From positions 34,944 through 98,943 of the forward strand of contig NZ_VHLH01000012.1 in NCBI RefSeq assembly GCF_006516965.1: a stretch of 64,000 nt of DNA, read 5' to 3'. The position numbers were made by a program, and so were the translations under genes. Positions within the stretch are counted from its first letter, which is position 1, and every line of letters begins with the position of its first letter. This DNA comes from Pararhizobium mangrovi (GTDB lineage: Bacteria > Pseudomonadota > Alphaproteobacteria > Rhizobiales > Rhizobiaceae). The notes beneath the pieces are model-generated. The model searched no databases, was not told where the DNA came from, and was given only the letters and a program-made list of their open reading frames with translations. Shown here in pieces: positions 34,860 to 46,247 of the stretch.

Positions 34860-35798
34860 TCAGCTGTGAAGGCCGAGCCGCCGTTCGCGCCATAGCAAAA
34901 AGAGACCGGACGCGACGATGATGGCCATGCCGACGAGCTTCGACGGTTCGGGGAAATCGTCGAAAAGCAGATATCCGACGATCGCGGCCGAGACGATCTC
35001 GACGTACTGGAACGGCGCGAGCAGCGAGACCGGTGCGAGCTGGAACGCCTTGACGACCAGCACGTGACCGAAACTCGCGATGCATCCCATCACAAGCAGG
35101 ATGCTCCATTCGAACGAGCCGCCGGGTAGCGACATGGCGAAGTTTTCCGTACCGCCGACGAGGGTTGCGAGCAGGAGCACGACACCGACAAGCAGGCTTC
35201 CGCCGAAGCCTGCGACATACTGCATGACGAGCGGCGTATCGACCCGCCCGAGAGCCCGGTTCATCAGCAGATACACCGCCATCAGCGCAGCGGTGCCGAG
35301 CGGGAGCAGCGCAACGCCGCCGAAACGCGCAAAGCTCGGATTGATGACGATCAGCGCGCCGACAAAACCGATGACGATTGCGGCCCATCGCCGCCAGCCG
35401 ACCTTCTCGCGAAGGATCAGCGCGGAAAGCGCGGTCAGGATGAACGGTTCGACGAAGAAGATCGCGATCGTATCGGCGACCGGCATGTATTTCAGTGCGG
35501 TAAAGAAGCAGAGGCTGGCGACGCCGATAATCCCACCGCGAAAGAGATTGAGCCAGGGCCGCTTCGGGCGAAGCGCGGGGATACCGCCGACGAGCACGAC
35601 GAGCGGTGCGGTGAAAAGGAATTGGAGAGCGAAGCGATAGAAGGAGATCTGGCCCGGCGCCAGCTCTCCCGTGTTTGTCAGGTACTTCGCGAGAGCATCC
35701 ATGACCGGGAGGAGGATCGTCCCCATGAGCATGATCGCAACGCCATCGAACGCGCTCCGTCCGGCATAGGCGCCATCCGTACTCTCCGATGTGCTCAT
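34860..35798 (-). CDS. DMT-family transporter (two EamA domains)
   Basis: A 312-aa inner-membrane protein with ten predicted helices in two EamA repeats (about 17-150 and 165-300). The [16 protein letters not shown] and [19 protein letters not shown] stretches are typical of RhaT/YicL-like metabolite exporters. The substrate cannot be inferred. ATG 35798 gives a standard length; the upstream frame to 36080 is not membrane-like. It lies 85 nt upstream of pccA and is divergent from adhC. Confidence 0.88.
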   Translation of the reverse strand: MSTSESTDGAYAGRSAFDGVAIMLMGTILLPVMDALAKYLTNTGELAPGQISFYRFALQFLFTAPLVVLVGGIPALRPKRPWLNLFRGGIIGVASLCFFTALKYMPVADTIAIFFVEPFILTALSALILREKVGWRRWAAIVIGFVGALIVINPSFARFGGVALLPLGTAALMAVYLLMNRALGRVDTPLVMQYVAGFGGSLLVGVVLLLATLVGGTENFAMSLPGGSFEWSILLVMGCIASFGHVLVVKAFQLAPVSLLAPFQYVEIVSAAIVGYLLFDDFPEPSKLVGMAIIVASGLFLLWRERRLGLHS

Positions 35799-36100
35799 GC
35801 GCTCACCCGTTCCCTTCCCCATCGACACGCTTACAGGTCGCCGTGACGAAATCAAAGGCAACTCGGATCGCTCGGGAATCGATCGGCGGCCGAACGAACG
35901 CAGCGTTGCCTGGCGGTAATCGATCGCGCGCGATTCCCGACGAAACCTCGGCCAAGATCGTGCTGGCGGCATGCGTCGCGACGTCATATGTGTTTCACTC
36001 GACCCCAGACGGCGCGGACCCGGTCCACCTCGTCGCTTCGTCAGCAAACCGGCGGTCGTTCCGGCCGTCCAGAACCCCATCCTACCGAGGAAATCCGACC
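35799..36100. other. Divergent intergenic region, DMT transporter / adhC
   Basis: About 300 bases without a supportable gene. A widely spaced 10-bp inverted repeat (TCGGGAATCG and CGATTCCCGA, about 45 bases apart) lies in the first half. The adhC ribosome-binding site CGAGGAAA is at its end. No promoter with good spacing was found, so control of the formaldehyde genes is unclear. Confidence 0.45.
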
Positions 36101-37211
<1,111 letters not shown>

Positions 37212-37228
<17 letters not shown>

Positions 37229-37733
37229 GCCCGGTTCGGGCGAAGACGTCGAACGCGAGCCGACCGTCTTCGTCGACGCCGACGCCTGCCCGGTAAAGAC
37301 GGAAATCATCGAGATCGCCGGCCGCTTCGAGCGGCCGGTGCGGCTCGTGACCAACAGCGGCCTGCGCCCCTCGCGTGATCCGCTTGTCCGCATCGTCATG
37401 GTCTCGAAGGCCTTCGATGCGGCCGACGACTGGATCGCCGAACGCGCTGGCACCGGCGACGTCGTCGTGACAACCGACGTGCCGCTCGCCGTGCGCTGCG
37501 TCGAAGCCGGAGCCGACGTCCTCGGTCCGACCGGCCGCGTCTTCACGCCGGAATCGATCGGCATGGCGTCCGCCATGCGAGACCTCAAGCAGGATCTGCG
37601 CGAAGCGGGTGCGATCAAAGGCTACAACGCCCCCTTTTCGCCGCGCGATCGCTCGCAATTCCGCGAAGCGCTCGACCGCATCCTGCGACGGCAGATGAAC
37701 GAGCGCGCGGCCGACCCATCACGCCAACCGTAA
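37212..37733 (+). CDS. YaiI/YqxD family protein (DUF188, UPF0178)
   Basis: A 173-aa protein with the family signature VDADACPVK (about residues 21-29) and a later [20 protein letters not shown] segment, a PIN-like nuclease-related fold. The function is unknown. Translation starts at GTG 37212 inside the end of adhC (17-nt overlap), so the two are coupled. The first 15 residues are poorly conserved and a downstream start is possible, but no better codon is apparent. The fghA start lies 8 nt after its stop. Confidence 0.85.
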
Positions 37734-37741
37734 GGCACATC

Positions 37742-38590
37742 ATGAGCACCGAAGCCCCGACCCTCGTTTCGCAGTCGAAGGCCCATGGCGGCACGCAGTT
37801 CGTCTATTCGCACGAATCGACCGCCTGCGGCTGCACGATGACCTTCGCGATCTTCGTCCCGCCGCAGGCCGAGCGCCGGCCCTGCCCGGTGCTTTGGTAC
37901 CTTTCCGGCCTGACCTGCACCCACGCGAACGTCATGGAAAAGGGCGAATACCGCCGGCTCGCAGCCGAACTCGGCGTGATCATCGTATGCCCGGACACGA
38001 GCCCGCGCGGCGATCATGTGCCGGACGAGCCGGACAACTGGCAGTTCGGTTCCGGCGCCGGTTTCTATCTCGATGCGACGGCTGCGCCCTACGCCGAGAA
38101 CTACCGCATGGAGAGCTACGCGATGGAGGAGCTGCCCGCCCTCGTCGCGGCGCACTTCCCGGCCGACATGGACCGCCAGTCCGTCTTCGGGCATTCGATG
38201 GGTGGACACGGTGCACTGACGCTGGCGCTCAAGCATCCTGAGCGCTTCCGAAGCTGCTCGGCCTTCGCGCCGATCGTCTCACCGACGATGGCCGACTGGT
38301 CGAAGCCAGCGCTTCGAAAGTACCTCGGAGAGGACACAGCCGCGCACCGGCGGCACGATGCCACGTGCCTCGTCGAGGACGGCGCCCGCTTTTCCGATTT
38401 CCTGATCGACCAGGGCACGGCCGACGGCTTCCTGCAGGAGGGCCTGAAGCCCTGGTTGTTCGCGGAAGCGTGCGGCAAGGCCGGCGTGCCGCTGACCCTT
38501 CGCATGCACGAGGGCTACGACCACTCCTATTATTTCATCTCGACCTTCATGGACGACCACCTACTCTGGCATGCGGAGCGGCTGGTCTGA
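37742..38590 (+). CDS. fghA: S-formylglutathione hydrolase
   Basis: A 282-aa alpha/beta hydrolase (esterase D) that splits S-formylglutathione to formate and glutathione, completing formaldehyde detoxification begun by AdhC. The nucleophile Ser152 is in GHSMGGHG. The acid is probably the Asp in QGTADGF and the base the His in EGYDHSYYFI. The family block YLSGLTCTHAN is present at 54-63. It is the last gene of the cluster, convergent with the DHA2 transporter. Confidence 0.96.
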   Translation: MSTEAPTLVSQSKAHGGTQFVYSHESTACGCTMTFAIFVPPQAERRPCPVLWYLSGLTCTHANVMEKGEYRRLAAELGVIIVCPDTSPRGDHVPDEPDNWQFGSGAGFYLDATAAPYAENYRMESYAMEELPALVAAHFPADMDRQSVFGHSMGGHGALTLALKHPERFRSCSAFAPIVSPTMADWSKPALRKYLGEDTAAHRRHDATCLVEDGARFSDFLIDQGTADGFLQEGLKPWLFAEACGKAGVPLTLRMHEGYDHSYYFISTFMDDHLLWHAERLV

Positions 38591-38606
38591 GAGGCGCGCG
38601 CCTCCC

Positions 38607-40079
38607 CTATTCCGCGTCGCGTTCTTCCCGCCCCATCAAGGGCTTTTCCGTCATCGACAGGATCGCGACGAGCGCCAGCACCATGATGATGGCGGCGACG
38701 AAGAACATGGCGGCGAACGGACGCGCGGTATCGACCGACGTCCGAACCGCGTTGCGGGTGCCTTCGCTTGCGAGCGGCAGCCCGAAGGACAACGCCACCG
38801 CACCGAGCACGGCCACACCCAATGCGCCGCCGAGCGAGCGCAGGAAAGTAAGAACGCCGGTCGCAACGCCGAGATGCGCCTTGGTAACGGCGTTCTGCAC
38901 CGAGATGGTGGCGATCGGGAAGGTCATGCCGGTGCCGGCACCCGTGAAGACGGCCAGAACCTCGATCAGCCAGAGCGGCGCGGTCTCCGCCTGCCAGGCG
39001 AACACCACATAGCCGAAGATGCTGAGCAGCGCACCGAAAACGGCGATCCGCCGGTAATGGGTAATCCGCGCGACGAGGCGGCCGCTGATGGTCGCGCCAC
39101 CGACGGTCCCCAGAAGAAGGCCGAGGAGAGCGGTTCCCGATTCGCTGACGGAAAGCCCGACATGGTGTTGCAGGTAGATCGGCAGGTAGACCGAGGTGCC
39201 GATCGCCGCCGCCTGCGCGAGGAACATCGACGTCGTCGCCGTCAGCACGATCGCATTACGCAGGATCTCGAGCGACACCAGCGGCTCGCGTGCGGACGTC
39301 ACGCGCCATCCGAACAACGCGAAGAACACCACGGCGAGCACGAAGGCACCAATCACTTCGATCGAACCCCAGGAAAACGTCTCGCCGCCCCAGTTGAGGG
39401 CGAGCAGCAACAGCGAGGTCGCGACGACCAACAGGCCGGCGCCAACAAGGTCGAGCTTGTGCTCGCGAGACGCGACCCCGATCTTCTTCAACGGTTCGCT
39501 GAGCACGAGGACGGCCGCGGCGCCGAGCGGCAGATTGATCCAGAAGATGAGCGACCAATGCAGGTGCTCGGCGAAATAGCCGCCGAGCAGCGGGCCGGCG
39601 ATACTCGCCACCGCCCAGGTGCCGGAAATCCACGCTGCGTATTTCGCACGCTCGCGCGGTGGAACGAGGTCGGCGATCACCGTCTGCGAGAGCGTGAAGA
39701 GCCCGCCGCCACCAAGGCCCTGACAGGCACGCCCGAGGATGAGTACGAGCATGTTCGGCGCCAGCGCGCTGACCACCGACCCGACGAGGAAGACGAAGAT
39801 CGCGCCGAAGATCGTCCGCCTACGGCCATAGAGATCGGAAATCTTCCCGTAGAGCGGTGCCATCGCCGTCGCCATCAGGAGGTAGGCGGTGACGACCCAT
39901 GGCAGGTAATCCGCATGGCCGAGGGCTGCGCCGATGGTCGGCAGCGCTGGCGCGACGATCGTCTGGTCGAGGGCGGCGAGCAGCATGGCGAGAAGCACGC
40001 CGCCGATGATGACGTTCTGCTCGCGATGGCTGACCGGCGGCGCCTCGAAGCGCTCGGTCGTCTCGGCCTTCTTGTCCAT
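38607..40079 (-). CDS. MFS multidrug transporter, DHA2 (14-helix) family
   Basis: A 490-aa proton-coupled efflux protein. Motif D1 LDQTIVAPALPTIG lies in helix 1 (about 38-51), motif A GKISDLYGRRR between helices 2 and 3, and motif C (GPLLGGYF) in helix 5. Fourteen helices are expected. It probably exports cationic or hydrophobic drugs. No regulator gene is adjacent. It is convergent with fghA, and the promoter should lie in the 40080-40460 region. Confidence 0.92.
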   Translation of the reverse strand: MDKKAETTERFEAPPVSHREQNVIIGGVLLAMLLAALDQTIVAPALPTIGAALGHADYLPWVVTAYLLMATAMAPLYGKISDLYGRRRTIFGAIFVFLVGSVVSALAPNMLVLILGRACQGLGGGGLFTLSQTVIADLVPPRERAKYAAWISGTWAVASIAGPLLGGYFAEHLHWSLIFWINLPLGAAAVLVLSEPLKKIGVASREHKLDLVGAGLLVVATSLLLLALNWGGETFSWGSIEVIGAFVLAVVFFALFGWRVTSAREPLVSLEILRNAIVLTATTSMFLAQAAAIGTSVYLPIYLQHHVGLSVSESGTALLGLLLGTVGGATISGRLVARITHYRRIAVFGALLSIFGYVVFAWQAETAPLWLIEVLAVFTGAGTGMTFPIATISVQNAVTKAHLGVATGVLTFLRSLGGALGVAVLGAVALSFGLPLASEGTRNAVRTSVDTARPFAAMFFVAAIIMVLALVAILSMTEKPLMGREERDAE

Positions 40080-40460
40080 GACGACGGTCCTCGGATAACG
40101 ACCTGACGGCCGTACGAGCGTCGCATGACTGCGAAGGGTTGCGGCGCTGACGGGAAAGAATTCGGCGGTATCGTTCGACAGCGGCGTTAGCGAACCGCTT
40201 GGTACGATAGGTGTTTAACTAGCAGCGGGTAGGTTTGTTGTCGAGGGGCCGGGTTTGTCGCGAGGTAGAGGCGGAAGGATCGTCGTCCGCCTTACCGCCG
40301 ATCATTGCGCCCGCAAAACGCAGGTCGGCGATAGAGCTCTCATGGTCTTTTGGGTTCTGCATCGAATGGGATCGAGTCGCAGGATCCGATACAGACGGAC
40401 AGGCTGCCCCCTCTGTCACCTGCAGTGATATCTCTCTCCCGCAAAGGGGGGAAACCGGCA
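40080..40460. other. Intergenic region between the DHA2 transporter gene and pccB
   Basis: About 380 bases. A 47-codon minus-strand frame from ATG 40362 to 40219 encodes a hydrophilic peptide but has no ribosome-binding site and no recognised relatives, so it is not called. TCAC-CTGCA-GTGA at 40416-40428 is a short inverted repeat. No terminator for pccB is obvious. Confidence 0.45.
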
Positions 40461-41993
40461 TTACAACGGAATGTTGTCGTGCTTCTTCCAGGGATTTTCG
40501 AGTTCCTTGCCCCTCAGCATTCGCAACCCGCGTGCCACGCGGCGGCGCGTCGAGCGCGGCATGATGACCTCGTCGATGTAGCCGCGTTCGGCCGCCACGA
40601 AGGGCGAGAGGAAGCGGTCCTCGTACATTTTCGTGTGCTCGGCGATCCTGTCGGCGTCGCCGACATCCTTGCGGAAGATGATCTCGACGGCACCCTTCGC
40701 GCCCATCACCGCAATCTGTGCCGTCGGCCAGGCATAGTTGATGTCGCCGCGCAGGTGCTTGGAGGCCATCACGTCGTAGGCACCGCCGAAGGCCTTGCGG
40801 GTAATCACCGTGACCTTCGGCACGGTCGCCTCGCCATAGGCGAAGAGCAGCTTGGCGCCATGCTTGATGAGACCGCCCTGCTCCTGCGCGGTGCCCGGCA
40901 GGAAGCCCGGCACGTCGACGAAGGTGACGATCGGGATCGAGAAGCAGTCGCAGAAGCGCACGAAGCGCGCCGCCTTGCGGCTGGCGTCGGAATCGAGCAC
41001 GCCGGCGAGCACCATCGGCTGGTTGGCCACGAAGCCGACCGTGCGGCCTTCCATGCGACCGAGCCCGACGACGATGTTCTGTGCGAAGGCGGCTTGGATC
41101 TCGAAGAAGTCGCCCTCGTCCGCGGTCTTCTCGATCAGTTCGCGCGCGTCGTAGGGCGTGTTCGCGTTCTTCGGAACCAGCGTGTCGAGCGACGGATCGT
41201 CCTGCTTCACGGACTGGAAGCATTCGATCTCCGGCAGCGCGCCGGTGTTCGACTGCGGCAGGAGATCGATCAGCCGGCGCATCTGCAACAGCGCCTCCAG
41301 ATCGTTGTCGTAGGCCCCGTCGGCGATCGAGGATTTCGTGGTGTGGACGCGCGCACCGCCGAGTTCCTCGGACGTCACGGTCTCGTTCGTCACGGTCTTC
41401 ACCACGTCCGGACCCGTGACGAACATGTAGGACGTATCGCGGACCATGAAGATGAAGTCGGTCATCGCCGGCGAATAGACGTCGCCGCCGGCGCATGGCC
41501 CCATGATCACCGAAATCTGCGGAATGACACCGGAGGCGAGCACGTTGCGCTGGAAGACTTCGGCGTAGCCGCCAAGCGCCGCGACGCCCTCCTGGATGCG
41601 CGCCCCGCCCGCGTCGTAGAGCCCGATGATCGGCGCCCGGTTGCGGAGCGCCATGTCCTGCACCTTCTGGATCTTCTCCGCATGCGCCTCGGAGAGCGAA
41701 CCGCCGAAGACGGTGAAGTCCTTGGCGAAGACGAAGACCGTGCGGCCGTTCACCGTGCCCCAGCCGGTGACGACGCCATCGCCGTAGTAGCGTTTATCGG
41801 CCATGCCGAAATCGGTGCCGCGATGGGTGACGAACATGTCGAACTCCTCGAAGGAGCCCTCGTCGAGAAGCGCCTCGATGCGTTCGCGTGCCGTCAGCTT
41901 GCCGCGTTCGTGCTGCGCGGCGATGCGCGTTTCGCCGCCGCCGAGACGGGCTTCCGAGCGCCGCTCGTCGAGTTCCTCCAGAACGTCGCGCAT
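40461..41993 (-). CDS. pccB: Propionyl-CoA carboxylase, beta (carboxyltransferase) subunit PccB
   Basis: A 510-aa carboxyltransferase. The N- and C-terminal crotonase-like halves carry the acyl-CoA and biotin oxyanion loops ([15 protein letters not shown] and the [13 protein letters not shown] block). ATG 41993 follows AGGAGAGGGC and gives the exact family length; the upstream extension belongs to the ATP12 gene read in another frame. With PccA it converts propionyl-CoA to (S)-methylmalonyl-CoA, feeding succinyl-CoA. It starts 13 nt after the ATP12-family gene ends. Confidence 0.96.
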   Translation of the reverse strand: MRDVLEELDERRSEARLGGGETRIAAQHERGKLTARERIEALLDEGSFEEFDMFVTHRGTDFGMADKRYYGDGVVTGWGTVNGRTVFVFAKDFTVFGGSLSEAHAEKIQKVQDMALRNRAPIIGLYDAGGARIQEGVAALGGYAEVFQRNVLASGVIPQISVIMGPCAGGDVYSPAMTDFIFMVRDTSYMFVTGPDVVKTVTNETVTSEELGGARVHTTKSSIADGAYDNDLEALLQMRRLIDLLPQSNTGALPEIECFQSVKQDDPSLDTLVPKNANTPYDARELIEKTADEGDFFEIQAAFAQNIVVGLGRMEGRTVGFVANQPMVLAGVLDSDASRKAARFVRFCDCFSIPIVTFVDVPGFLPGTAQEQGGLIKHGAKLLFAYGEATVPKVTVITRKAFGGAYDVMASKHLRGDINYAWPTAQIAVMGAKGAVEIIFRKDVGDADRIAEHTKMYEDRFLSPFVAAERGYIDEVIMPRSTRRRVARGLRMLRGKELENPWKKHDNIPL

Positions 41994-42006
41994 GCCCTCT
42001 CCTGTC

Positions 42007-42795
42007 CTACCGGTCGCTGCAATCGCGACGCAGAGCCTGCAACGTTTCGGCGGCCGCGTCCATGTCCTGCCGGCGCTTTGCGCGGCGCGCCGCCGCTTCC
42101 GCGTCCCCGCCCCACTGCTCGATGTTCCAGTCCTCGTCGACATGCGCGGCCGTCCACGCCTCGTCGGCGGTGATCTCGCCCTCGGCGAGCGCAAGCGCGA
42201 GGATGGCCGAGCCGGTGAGCGAGGTGACCGTATGGAGCGCCGCCAGTTCGAAGACGTCGGCGTAGCGCTTCAGCGATGCGGAAAAGGCCGCGATCGTCTC
42301 GCGCGGCTGGTCGGCATGCATAACCCCTTCGACGAGCACGAAGCGCGTGCCGAGCGCAGCGTGCGCCCAGTCGATCATCGGATCCCAGTGCTCGCCCTGG
42401 CGCTCGACGAGACCTTCCGGCGCGTCGGCGCGATAGCACAGGAGATCGGTCGCGGCGAAACGCACGATATCCTCGGCAACGGCCTGGCGCTCGTTCGCCA
42501 CGCCGTCGAGCGCGGTGTTGGCAAGCCGTGTCAGCGGCATGCGCGCCGGATCGATCTCGCTTTCCTGCGCATGCCATTCCGCGGCGAGGCTTTCGGCAAG
42601 CGCGCGGCTCGGCACCGCGAGAACCTTTTTCGCCGGCGTGCGCAGAAGCCGGCCGTCGAGTGCGACGCCATAGCCTTCCGCGTGTTCGGCGACCGTCGCC
42701 TCGGTATAGAAGCGCTTCGGCAGCGGCCGCTTCATCTGCTCCTGCGCTCGGCGGATCGGATCGGCTTCCGTCGGGTGATCGGTCGGCTCACGCAT
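42007..42795 (-). CDS. ATP12-family F1-ATPase assembly chaperone
   Basis: A 262-aa protein homologous to mitochondrial Atp12, which binds F1 alpha subunit during assembly. The KRFYTEATV opening block (about 28-36), a [13 protein letters not shown] segment and the TDLLCYRAD block are present. Start ATG 42795 has GGGAG six bases upstream and overlaps the phosphatase stop by 8 nt; an upstream ATG at 42822 lacks such a site. ATP12-like genes are largely limited to Alphaproteobacteria and mitochondria. Confidence 0.9.
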   Translation of the reverse strand: MREPTDHPTEADPIRRAQEQMKRPLPKRFYTEATVAEHAEGYGVALDGRLLRTPAKKVLAVPSRALAESLAAEWHAQESEIDPARMPLTRLANTALDGVANERQAVAEDIVRFAATDLLCYRADAPEGLVERQGEHWDPMIDWAHAALGTRFVLVEGVMHADQPRETIAAFSASLKRYADVFELAALHTVTSLTGSAILALALAEGEITADEAWTAAHVDEDWNIEQWGGDAEAAARRAKRRQDMDAAAETLQALRRDCSDR

Positions 42796-43468
42796 GGTCG
42801 GCTCCCATCGGAACGGCTTCATCGATCAGGGCTCGCAGGTCGGCGACGGCAGGCGCGATTGCGTCCGCACCGGCAGCGGCGAGCGCATTCGGCTCGGCAT
42901 AGCCCCAGGCCACACCGAGCGCTCTGGCCCCGGCAGCCTTCGCCATCGCCATATCGTGGATCGCGTCGCCAACGACGACCGTTCGATGCGGTTCGAAACC
43001 GGTCTCGCGACAGCATTCGAGCACCATCGCGGGGTGCGGCTTCGAAGGGCAGTCGTCGGCGGTGCGCATTGTGATGAAGGTGCGCTCCAGGCCGTGCGTG
43101 GCAAGCACGGATGCAAGCCCGCGGCGCGACTTGCCGGTGACGACGCCGAGCACCGTTTCCTCTTCGGCGGCAAGACCGGCGAGGACCTCTGCCATGCCGT
43201 CGAACATCGGCTCGTGGAAATTGCCGCGCTCGCGGATCGCGCGGAACGTCTTCTGGTAGTGCGCCGTCATCGCCGTCACCTCGGCATCCACCGGGCGTTG
43301 GAGCAGTTCGGCGATCGCGACGTCCAGCGTAAGCCCGATGATCGCCTTCGTCTCGGCGACGTCCGGCACGGGGTAACCGAAATCGTCGATGGTCCGCACC
43401 ATGCAGTCATGGATGAAGTTGGCACTGTCGACGAGCGTGCCGTCGCAATCGAAGAGCACGAGCCTCAT
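42788..43468 (-). CDS. HAD-superfamily hydrolase (Gph/phosphoglycolate phosphatase-like)
   Basis: A 226-aa HAD phosphatase. Motif I is FDCDGT (Asp7 nucleophile, Asp9), motif III Lys is in GKSRRG, and motif IV VVVGDAIHDM. A helical cap lies between about 15 and 85. The substrate is unknown; phosphoglycolate or another phosphometabolite is likely. ATG 43468 overlaps the rluC stop as ATGA, and its own stop overlaps the ATP12 gene, so it is embedded in a coupled operon. Confidence 0.9.
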   Translation of the reverse strand: MRLVLFDCDGTLVDSANFIHDCMVRTIDDFGYPVPDVAETKAIIGLTLDVAIAELLQRPVDAEVTAMTAHYQKTFRAIRERGNFHEPMFDGMAEVLAGLAAEEETVLGVVTGKSRRGLASVLATHGLERTFITMRTADDCPSKPHPAMVLECCRETGFEPHRTVVVGDAIHDMAMAKAAGARALGVAWGYAEPNALAAAGADAIAPAVADLRALIDEAVPMGADHA

Positions 43469-44460
43469 TCTTCCACCTCCGCATCGTCGGCGGCCTCGTC
43501 GAAACCGAGCAGGTTCCAGCTCTGCACCATGTGCGGCGGCAGCGGCGCGGTGACGACGATGTGCTTTCCGTCCGGGTGCGGGATCGAGATCCGGCGCGCG
43601 TGGAGATGCAGCCGCTTCTGGACGCCGCCCGGAAACTCCCAGTTCTGGTCGGCATGAAAATATTTCGGATCGCCGATGATCGGATGGTCGATATGGGCGG
43701 CGTGGACGCGCAACTGGTGCGTCCGGCCCGTGAAAGGCTCCATCTCGAGCCACGCAAGCTCCTGCCCTGCGCGCTCGATCACGCGGTAGAACGAGATGGC
43801 GTGGTCGGCATCAGGCTCTCCGTGCTCGGCGACGCGCATGCGGTCGCCATCGGGCGTCGCTTCCCTCACGAGCCAGGTCGAAAGCTTTGCTTCACGCTTC
43901 TTCGGCACGCCGCGCACCAGCGCCCAATAGGTCTTCTTCGTGTCTCGACTGCGGAAGGAGGCCGTCAGCGCCTGTGCGGCACCGCGCGTGCGCGCGATGA
44001 CGAGCACGCCGGAAGTGTCACGGTCGAGCCGGTGGACGAGCCGCGGCTTCTGGCCCTTCTTGTCGCGCCAGGCTTCCAGCATGCTGTCGATCGAGCGCGT
44101 CACGCCGGAGCCGCCCTGCACGGCAAGGCCCGCCGGCTTGTTCAGCACACAGACCTTGGCATCCTCGTAGAGCAGCATCTTCGAAAGCAGGTCGCCATCG
44201 CCACCGTGCTTCAGCGCCTTCGCACTGATCGGCCCCTTCGTCTCCGCCCTGTCGACGGGCAGCGGCGGCACGCGAACGGTCTGGCCGGACTGGACGCGCG
44301 TATCGGTCTTTACCCGTCCACCATCGACGCGAACCTGCCCTGAGCGCAACAGCTTCTGAAGCTGGCCGAAGCCGAGCCCCGGATAATGCGTCTTGAACCA
44401 GCGATCGAGGCGCATTCCCGCCTCGTCCCCATCGACCTGCCGCTGTTCGACGCCTGCCAT
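43465..44460 (-). CDS. rluC: RluA-family 23S rRNA pseudouridine synthase (RluC-like)
   Basis: A 331-aa protein. An S4 RNA-binding domain (about 16-65) is followed by the pseudouridine synthase core, with catalytic Asp146 in HRLDRDTSG and the RTHQLRVH motif. It modifies large-subunit rRNA; the exact positions (955/2504/2580 in E. coli RluC) are assumed by family. It is third in the minus-strand run after rarA and crcB, with ATGA coupling to the HAD gene. Confidence 0.92.
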   Translation of the reverse strand: MAGVEQRQVDGDEAGMRLDRWFKTHYPGLGFGQLQKLLRSGQVRVDGGRVKTDTRVQSGQTVRVPPLPVDRAETKGPISAKALKHGGDGDLLSKMLLYEDAKVCVLNKPAGLAVQGGSGVTRSIDSMLEAWRDKKGQKPRLVHRLDRDTSGVLVIARTRGAAQALTASFRSRDTKKTYWALVRGVPKKREAKLSTWLVREATPDGDRMRVAEHGEPDADHAISFYRVIERAGQELAWLEMEPFTGRTHQLRVHAAHIDHPIIGDPKYFHADQNWEFPGGVQKRLHLHARRISIPHPDGKHIVVTAPLPPHMVQSWNLLGFDEAADDAEVEE

Positions 44461-44470
44461 GATGAAAACC

Positions 44471-44845
44471 TCAGGTAAGACTGCGGATCAGCGCGAGACC
44501 GCCGAAGAGCGCGGCGATGCCGGCAACGACGCTCGCCACCACATAGACCGCCGCCAGCGTTCCCTGCCCGCGCTCCCAGAGGAACGCGGTATCGAGCGAG
44601 AACGACGAGAACGTCGTGAAGCCGCCGAGCAGGCCGGTCATCAGGAAGAGCCGCATGTTGATCGACTGGCCGAGGCGACGCGCCACCAGTTCGACGATAA
44701 CGCCCATGACGAACGATCCGAGGATGTTCACCGTCATCGTGCCCCAGGGGAAACCGGGACCGCCGAACCGTGTCGCGGTGACGCCGACGAAATGGCGGAG
44801 GCTGGCACCGATGGCACCGCCGAGCGCTACGAGGAGATACTGCAT
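44471..44845 (-). CDS. crcB: Fluoride ion channel CrcB/Fluc
   Basis: A 124-aa four-helix membrane protein forming a dual-topology dimer that expels fluoride. Conserved GGAIGASLRH (9-18), the Asn of the TMTVNILGSF helix and the Phe-box segment GFTTFSSFS are present. No fluoride riboswitch is evident in the 79 bases upstream; expression is probably constitutive in the rarA-crcB-rluC operon. Confidence 0.95.
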   Translation of the reverse strand: MQYLLVALGGAIGASLRHFVGVTATRFGGPGFPWGTMTVNILGSFVMGVIVELVARRLGQSINMRLFLMTGLLGGFTTFSSFSLDTAFLWERGQGTLAAVYVVASVVAGIAALFGGLALIRSLT

Positions 44846-44924
44846 GCAAACGTCTTCTGATATCGCATGCCGGCAACCGTTGGGCCGGCCAAGGGGAACG
44901 GCAGCGCGTTCGTGAAGAATGCGC

Positions 44925-46247
44925 CTATTCGCCCCGTTCCTGCCTGAGCTTGGCCCAGTAGTCCAGCCGCTTGGCGATTTCGCGCTCGAAGCCGCGCTCC
45001 GGCGGGTCGTAGTAGCGCTGCCGGCCCATCTTCTCGGGAAAGTAGTTCTGACCGGAAAAGGCGTCCGGCTCGTCGTGGTCGTAGCGGTAACCGGAACCGT
45101 AGCCCTCGCCCTTCATCAGCTTCGTCGGCGCGTTGAGGATGTGCTTGGGCGGCAGCAGCGAGCCGTTCTCCTTCGCCGCGCGCATCGCCGCCTTGTAGGC
45201 CGTATAGACGGCGTTCGATTTCGGCGCGCTCGCCAGATAGACGCAGGCCTCGGCGAGCGCCAGTTCGCCTTCCGGCGAACCAAGATAGTCGTAGGCGTCC
45301 TTCGCCGCGTTGGCGATGACGAGCGCCTGCGGATCGGCGAGCCCAATGTCCTCGGAAGCCATGCGCACGAGCCGGCGGCCGAGATAGAGCGGGTCTTCGC
45401 CGGCGTCGAACATGCGCGCGAGGTAGTAGAGGGCGGCGTCCGGGTCCGACCCGCGCACGGATTTGTGCAGGGCGGAGATCAGGTTGTAATGCCCGTCCTG
45501 CCCCTTGTCGTAGACCGGCGCGCGGCGTTGGACGATCTCCTGCACCTCGTCCGCATCGAAGGTTTCACCCTCGCGTGCCGCCCGCCAGATCTCTTCGGCA
45601 AGCGTCAGGACGGAGCGGCCGTCGCCGTCCGCCATGCGGATGAGGCTGGCACGGGCCTCGTCCGTCAGGGGCAGCGGCGTGCCGTGCAGCGCTTCGGCAC
45701 GCGTCAGCAGTTCGGCAAGGCTCGCCTCGTCGTGCGGATGGAAGGTCAGCACGCGCGAGCGCGAGAGGAGCGCGGCGTTGAGTTCGAAGGACGGGTTTTC
45801 CGTCGTCGCGCCGACGAGGGTGACGGTACCGTCCTCCATCACCGGCAGGAAGCTGTCCTGCTGCGCCCGGTTGAAGCGATGGATCTCGTCGACGAAGAGC
45901 AGCGTGTGCCGCCCGTTCGTGCGCCGCGCACGCGCCGCCTCGAACACCTTCTTGAGGTCGGCGACACCGGAAAAGATCGCCGAGATCTGCTCGAAGGCAA
46001 GATCCGTATCGTTGGCGAGAAGCCGCGCGACCGTCGTCTTGCCGGTGCCGGGCGGGCCCCAGAAGATCATCGAGCCGAGTGAGCCGGAGGCCACCATGCG
46101 CGTCAGCGTGCCGTTCTCACCGGTAAGATGCGCCTGTCCCGTCACTTCGGCGAGCGTCGTCGGCCGCAGCCGATCGGCGAGCGGCCGGCTGGCATCCGCC
46201 TTCGGACTTTCCGGCTGCGGCGGATCGTCGGCGAAGAGATCGGCCAT
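44925..46247 (-). CDS. rarA: Replication-associated recombination protein RarA (MgsA/WRNIP1 family AAA+ ATPase)
   Basis: A 440-aa clamp-loader-like ATPase. Walker A is GPPGTGKTT (64-72), Walker B LLFVDEIHRF (about 114-123), sensor 1 is GATTENPSF, and a C-terminal tetramerisation region includes NYFPEKMGRQRYYDP. It acts at stalled replication forks and in recombination. Its ATG shares one base with the protease stop (TGA/ATG overlap at 46247), indicating coupling to degP. Confidence 0.95.
   Translation of the reverse strand: MADLFADDPPQPESPKADASRPLADRLRPTTLAEVTGQAHLTGENGTLTRMVASGSLGSMIFWGPPGTGKTTVARLLANDTDLAFEQISAIFSGVADLKKVFEAARARRTNGRHTLLFVDEIHRFNRAQQDSFLPVMEDGTVTLVGATTENPSFELNAALLSRSRVLTFHPHDEASLAELLTRAEALHGTPLPLTDEARASLIRMADGDGRSVLTLAEEIWRAAREGETFDADEVQEIVQRRAPVYDKGQDGHYNLISALHKSVRGSDPDAALYYLARMFDAGEDPLYLGRRLVRMASEDIGLADPQALVIANAAKDAYDYLGSPEGELALAEACVYLASAPKSNAVYTAYKAAMRAAKENGSLLPPKHILNAPTKLMKGEGYGSGYRYDHDEPDAFSGQNYFPEKMGRQRYYDPPERGFEREIAKRLDYWAKLRQERGE

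Noticed and set aside
40350..42173. 607-codon plus-strand frame opposite pccB
   Set aside because: It is antisense to complete PccB; composition and lack of motifs mark it as a shadow.
44846..44924. Possible fluoride riboswitch upstream of crcB
   Set aside because: The 79-base gap shows no GG-N-GAUGG-type core or the expected pseudoknot; the gene is likely part of the degP-rarA-crcB operon.
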